Shown: positions 7,301 through 9,061 of the stretch, one piece after another | How the letters are laid out: every line of letters starts with the position of its first letter | Numbering within the stretch: position 1 is the first letter of the stretch | Origin: an uncultured Polaribacter sp. | GTDB taxonomy: Bacteria; Bacteroidota; Bacteroidia; Flavobacteriales; Flavobacteriaceae | Direction of reading: 5' to 3' | DNA length: 9,061 nt | Assembly (NCBI GenBank): GCA_913050305.1 | Contig: CAJXAS010000068.1 | Span: forward strand, 1-9,061 | Translations under genes and position numbers: made by a program | The notes under the pieces: model-generated | The model's database searches: none | What the model was told of the DNA's origin: nothing | The model's input: only the letters and a program-made list of their open reading frames with translations

Positions 7301-9061
7301 TTGCTACCGAAAAAGTTACACTTCTAAAACCTCAAGAGAATTGGGGTGGAATTATGCGTCCGCTTACCACTAATAATTTTGACCAAGCAAATGTAGAATA
7401 CATGCAATTTTGGATTATGGATCCATATCAAAATTACTCTTTAACCGCAGAAGAAGGTTTGCCAGAAGGAATAGACCCTAATGATCTTACAAATCAAATT
7501 GGAGACTTATACATTAACTTAGGTAATATTTCTGAAGATATTTTAAAAGACAACCGTAAAATGTACGAAAACGGTTTGCCCGAAGACGGTTTAAAAGTAG
7601 ATGGAAACAACGTAAACTCGACTATTTGGGGAGATGTCCCTAGAAATCCTTCGATTATTTATGCCTTTAATGAGCAAGATGCTGCGCGTGCAAATCAAGA
7701 TCTTGGTTTTGACGGTTTAAAGGATGTTGAAGAAAAAAAACTTGAGAATATTGGTCAGTATTCAGGCTTAATTGACCCTGCAGCAGATAATTTTCAATTT
7801 TTTAGAGGAGCTAATTTAGATGCAATAAATGCCTCTTTAATAACTAGATATAAAGATTATAATAATACTCAAGGAAACTCACAAACATTAAATCAAAGTA
7901 CAGAATCCTATCCAACTTCATCTACAACATATCCAGATACAGAAGACATTAACAGAGACCAAACAATGAATACTGTAGAAAGTTATTTTGAGTACAAGGT
8001 TTCTATGAATCAAGCAGATTTAAAGAAAGGAGTTGGTTATGTTGTTGACGAAAAAACAACTACCGTTACTTTAGATAACGGAGGTACTCAAGAAACAAAA
8101 TGGTATCAATTTAGGGTTCCTGTAAGAAGCGGAACTCCAATAAACGGAATTTCAGATTTTAATAGTATTCGTTTTATCAGAATGTTTTTAACGAACTTTA
8201 AAATGCCTGTTGTAATTCGTTTTGGTGAATTAGATTTAGTTCGTGGAGACTGGAGACGCTATGTAAGAACCTTAGACCCAAATACAAATACAGACAGAGA
8301 ATTAACACAGGAAGAATTAAATGCTTTTGAAGTTGGTGTTGTAAGCATAGAGCAAAATGAGGGAAGTTACATACAGCCCCCAGGAATTGAAAGAGAACGT
8401 TTGCAAGGAAGTACTACGGTACAATTACAAAACGAACAATCTGTAACCTTAAAAGTAAACCAATTAAAACCCGACGAAATAAGAGCAATTTATAAAAATA
8501 TTAGTATCGATTTAAGACGTTTTAAACAGTTAAAAATGTTTATGCACTTACAACAAGATATTAAAAGTTCTATTTTAAATGATGGGGATATCTCTGCAAT
8601 TATTAGATTAGGTACAGATTTAAATGAAAACTTTTATCAAATTGAAATTCCACTTACAGTATCATTAAATGGAACCTCTGCATTAGATATTTGGCCAGAA
8701 GCTAATAATTTAGATGCCTTTTTAGAAACTTTTGGTAAAGTAAAGTTAGAAAGAAATGGTGCTAATTTCCCTGTGTCTGAAGTTTTCCAATCTCAAGAAC
8801 AAAATACAGATTTTCCATATACCATAAGCGTAAAAGGAAACCCAACTTTAGCACAATTAAGAACTATTATGCTAGGAATTAAAAACACTAGTTTAAATAA
8901 TAGAAGTGCAGAGGTTTGGTTTAATGAATTGCGCTCCGCTGGCTTTGACAATAAAGGTGGTTGGGCCGCCGTTTTAAATGCCGATGCAAATTTTGCAGAT
9001 GTTGCTAATGTTTCTTTAGCCGGAAGAATATCTACCGTAGGTTTTGGTAATGTAGAAGACA
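4399..9061 (+). CDS. sprA: SprA (Sov) outer-membrane translocon of the type IX secretion system, N-terminal two thirds
   Basis: SprA is the giant outer-membrane beta-barrel through which type IX substrates, including gliding adhesins, cross the membrane; Porphyromonas calls it Sov. The frame runs open for 1554 codons to the right edge; the Flavobacterium johnsoniae protein is about 2400 residues, so roughly a third is missing. Residues 1-24 form a signal peptide (basic KR, then FLVLLITLAVSSS), likely cut after TYG before Q25. Recognisable family stretches are GAQSLFGVKT (251-260), RVEVWITNR (335-343), LRGDIAYLIPGSPSG (818-832), YIDDFEAS (842-849), RGDWRRY (1282-1288) and NELRSAGFD with GGWAA (about 1509-1524). 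I checked every codon line and found no stop or frameshift. The start is a TTG four bases after the ruvA stop: an in-frame TAA at 4381-4383 leaves no ATG upstream, and the first in-frame ATG (4687) would delete the signal peptide. Translation is probably coupled to ruvA. Confidence 0.96.
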   Translation, partial: MSPFFKRIFLVLLITLAVSSSTYGQNNTQKDSTNLRYDFKNTQKGGLYLDDLAKKEIIFDKLLNKYVIVEKIGNYATRTPIYLTPKEYQQYRLKRDMLQYFKDKVSATNSKKKGAKSAQKDLLPTYYINNKFFETIFGGTEVKVTPTGNLNLKLGFIYQNTDNPQISEENRSNLTFDFDQQINASIRAKVGERLEVTANYDTQASFDFQNLVKIQFIPPALSDVEYNEDGIIQGLEAGNISMPIKNSLINGAQSLFGVKTKLQFGNTNITAVFSQQNSESKTVVAEGGASIQEFELRTTDYDNDRHFFLSQYFIDNYANSLKNYPLISSPINITRVEVWITNRNASTEDFRSIVAFADIGESEPNVLVDENGVVLNNSITQAQVSGNNLPFNGANRIGTEIIANGNIRDISTVDSSLLPYNMQNGANYSVLENARKLNQNEYRLNPQLGFISLNRRLNDGEVLAVAFEYTVAGNVNGSTKNSFKVGEFSNDGIQAPNNLAVKLLRSEILQTKRPNITTGLDESFPTWRLMMKNVYALGAFPLTQDGFRFEIQYRDDQTGIPSNVLQNAQTTGISNLPLLQVLNLDQLDQSQFRASDGYFDYVEGVTVNSENGFIFFPEPEPFGNDLEDALTNPLDATYLFKELYLNTKINIKNNFQSKDKYFLKGYFKSENSGGIPIGAFNVPRGSVRVSAGGRQLVEGVDYVVDYQLGRVQIIDPGLSASGVPISVSTENNAVFNQQRKTFFGIDVEHKFSDELIIGATYLNIEERPLTPKVNFGAEPINNTMLGFNFDYSSEVPFFTKLANKLPFVDTDAASNLSLRGDIAYLIPGSPSGIDVTGSATSYIDDFEASQIPISLLSALDWYEASTPKYFPNLNGQSDNLSYNYKRGKLAWYRVDQIFYGAGNTPSSVDANELSRAETRQINYRELFPNVQLDITQNSLVRTLDLAYFPQERGSYNFNQDPNEATIDVATEKVTLLKPQENWGGIMRPLTTNNFDQANVEYMQFWIMDPYQNYSLTAEEGLPEGIDPNDLTNQIGDLYINLGNISEDILKDNRKMYENGLPEDGLKVDGNNVNSTIWGDVPRNPSIIYAFNEQDAARANQDLGFDGLKDVEEKKLENIGQYSGLIDPAADNFQFFRGANLDAINASLITRYKDYNNTQGNSQTLNQSTESYPTSSTTYPDTEDINRDQTMNTVESYFEYKVSMNQADLKKGVGYVVDEKTTTVTLDNGGTQETKWYQFRVPVRSGTPINGISDFNSIRFIRMFLTNFKMPVVIRFGELDLVRGDWRRYVRTLDPNTNTDRELTQEELNAFEVGVVSIEQNEGSYIQPPGIERERLQGSTTVQLQNEQSVTLKVNQLKPDEIRAIYKNISIDLRRFKQLKMFMHLQQDIKSSILNDGDISAIIRLGTDLNENFYQIEIPLTVSLNGTSALDIWPEANNLDAFLETFGKVKLERNGANFPVSEVFQSQEQNTDFPYTISVKGNPTLAQLRTIMLGIKNTSLNNRSAEVWFNELRSAGFDNKGGWAAVLNADANFADVANVSLAGRISTVGFGNVED

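Overview
The window looks like chromosomal DNA from a marine-type member of the Flavobacteriaceae (phylum Bacteroidota). The reasons are its strong AT richness, the absence of Shine-Dalgarno sequences before its genes, a promoter element of the Bacteroidota form TAnnTTTG, a DUF5686 outer-membrane-type protein, and the gene sprA of the type IX secretion/gliding machinery. Genus and species cannot be decided from the sequence alone. I see no phage, insertion sequence, CRISPR array, tRNA or rRNA.

Layout. On the minus strand, from base 1279 out through the left edge, lies the first 426 codons of a secreted protein with a carboxypeptidase-regulatory-like domain followed by a DUF5686 domain. A 217-base divergent intergenic region (1280-1496) follows. 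It holds a near-perfect 22-base inverted repeat whose two arms carry, in mirror image, the likely -7 promoter elements of the two outward-facing genes. On the plus strand come maeB (malic enzyme fused to a phosphotransacetylase-like domain, 1497-3779), ruvA (Holliday junction binding subunit, 3813-4394) and the first 1554 codons of sprA (type IX secretion outer-membrane translocon, from a TTG at 4399 to the right edge, still open). Gaps are 33 and 4 bases with no visible terminator, so maeB-ruvA-sprA is probably one transcription unit.

How the genes relate. Central carbon metabolism (malate to pyruvate with NADPH), DNA recombination/repair and protein export have no obvious shared pathway. 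ruvA next to sprA is, from memory, a common arrangement in Flavobacteriia, so it is most likely ancestral synteny with shared transcription. The DUF5686 protein and SprA both belong to the cell envelope, but nothing in the sequence ties one to the other.

Most of the window is ordinary, well-conserved flavobacterial core genome. The feature that ordinary annotation does not explain is the inverted repeat around the divergent promoters. Two start-site decisions (maeB at 1497, not 1455; sprA at a TTG) are the other points where an automatic annotation could go wrong.
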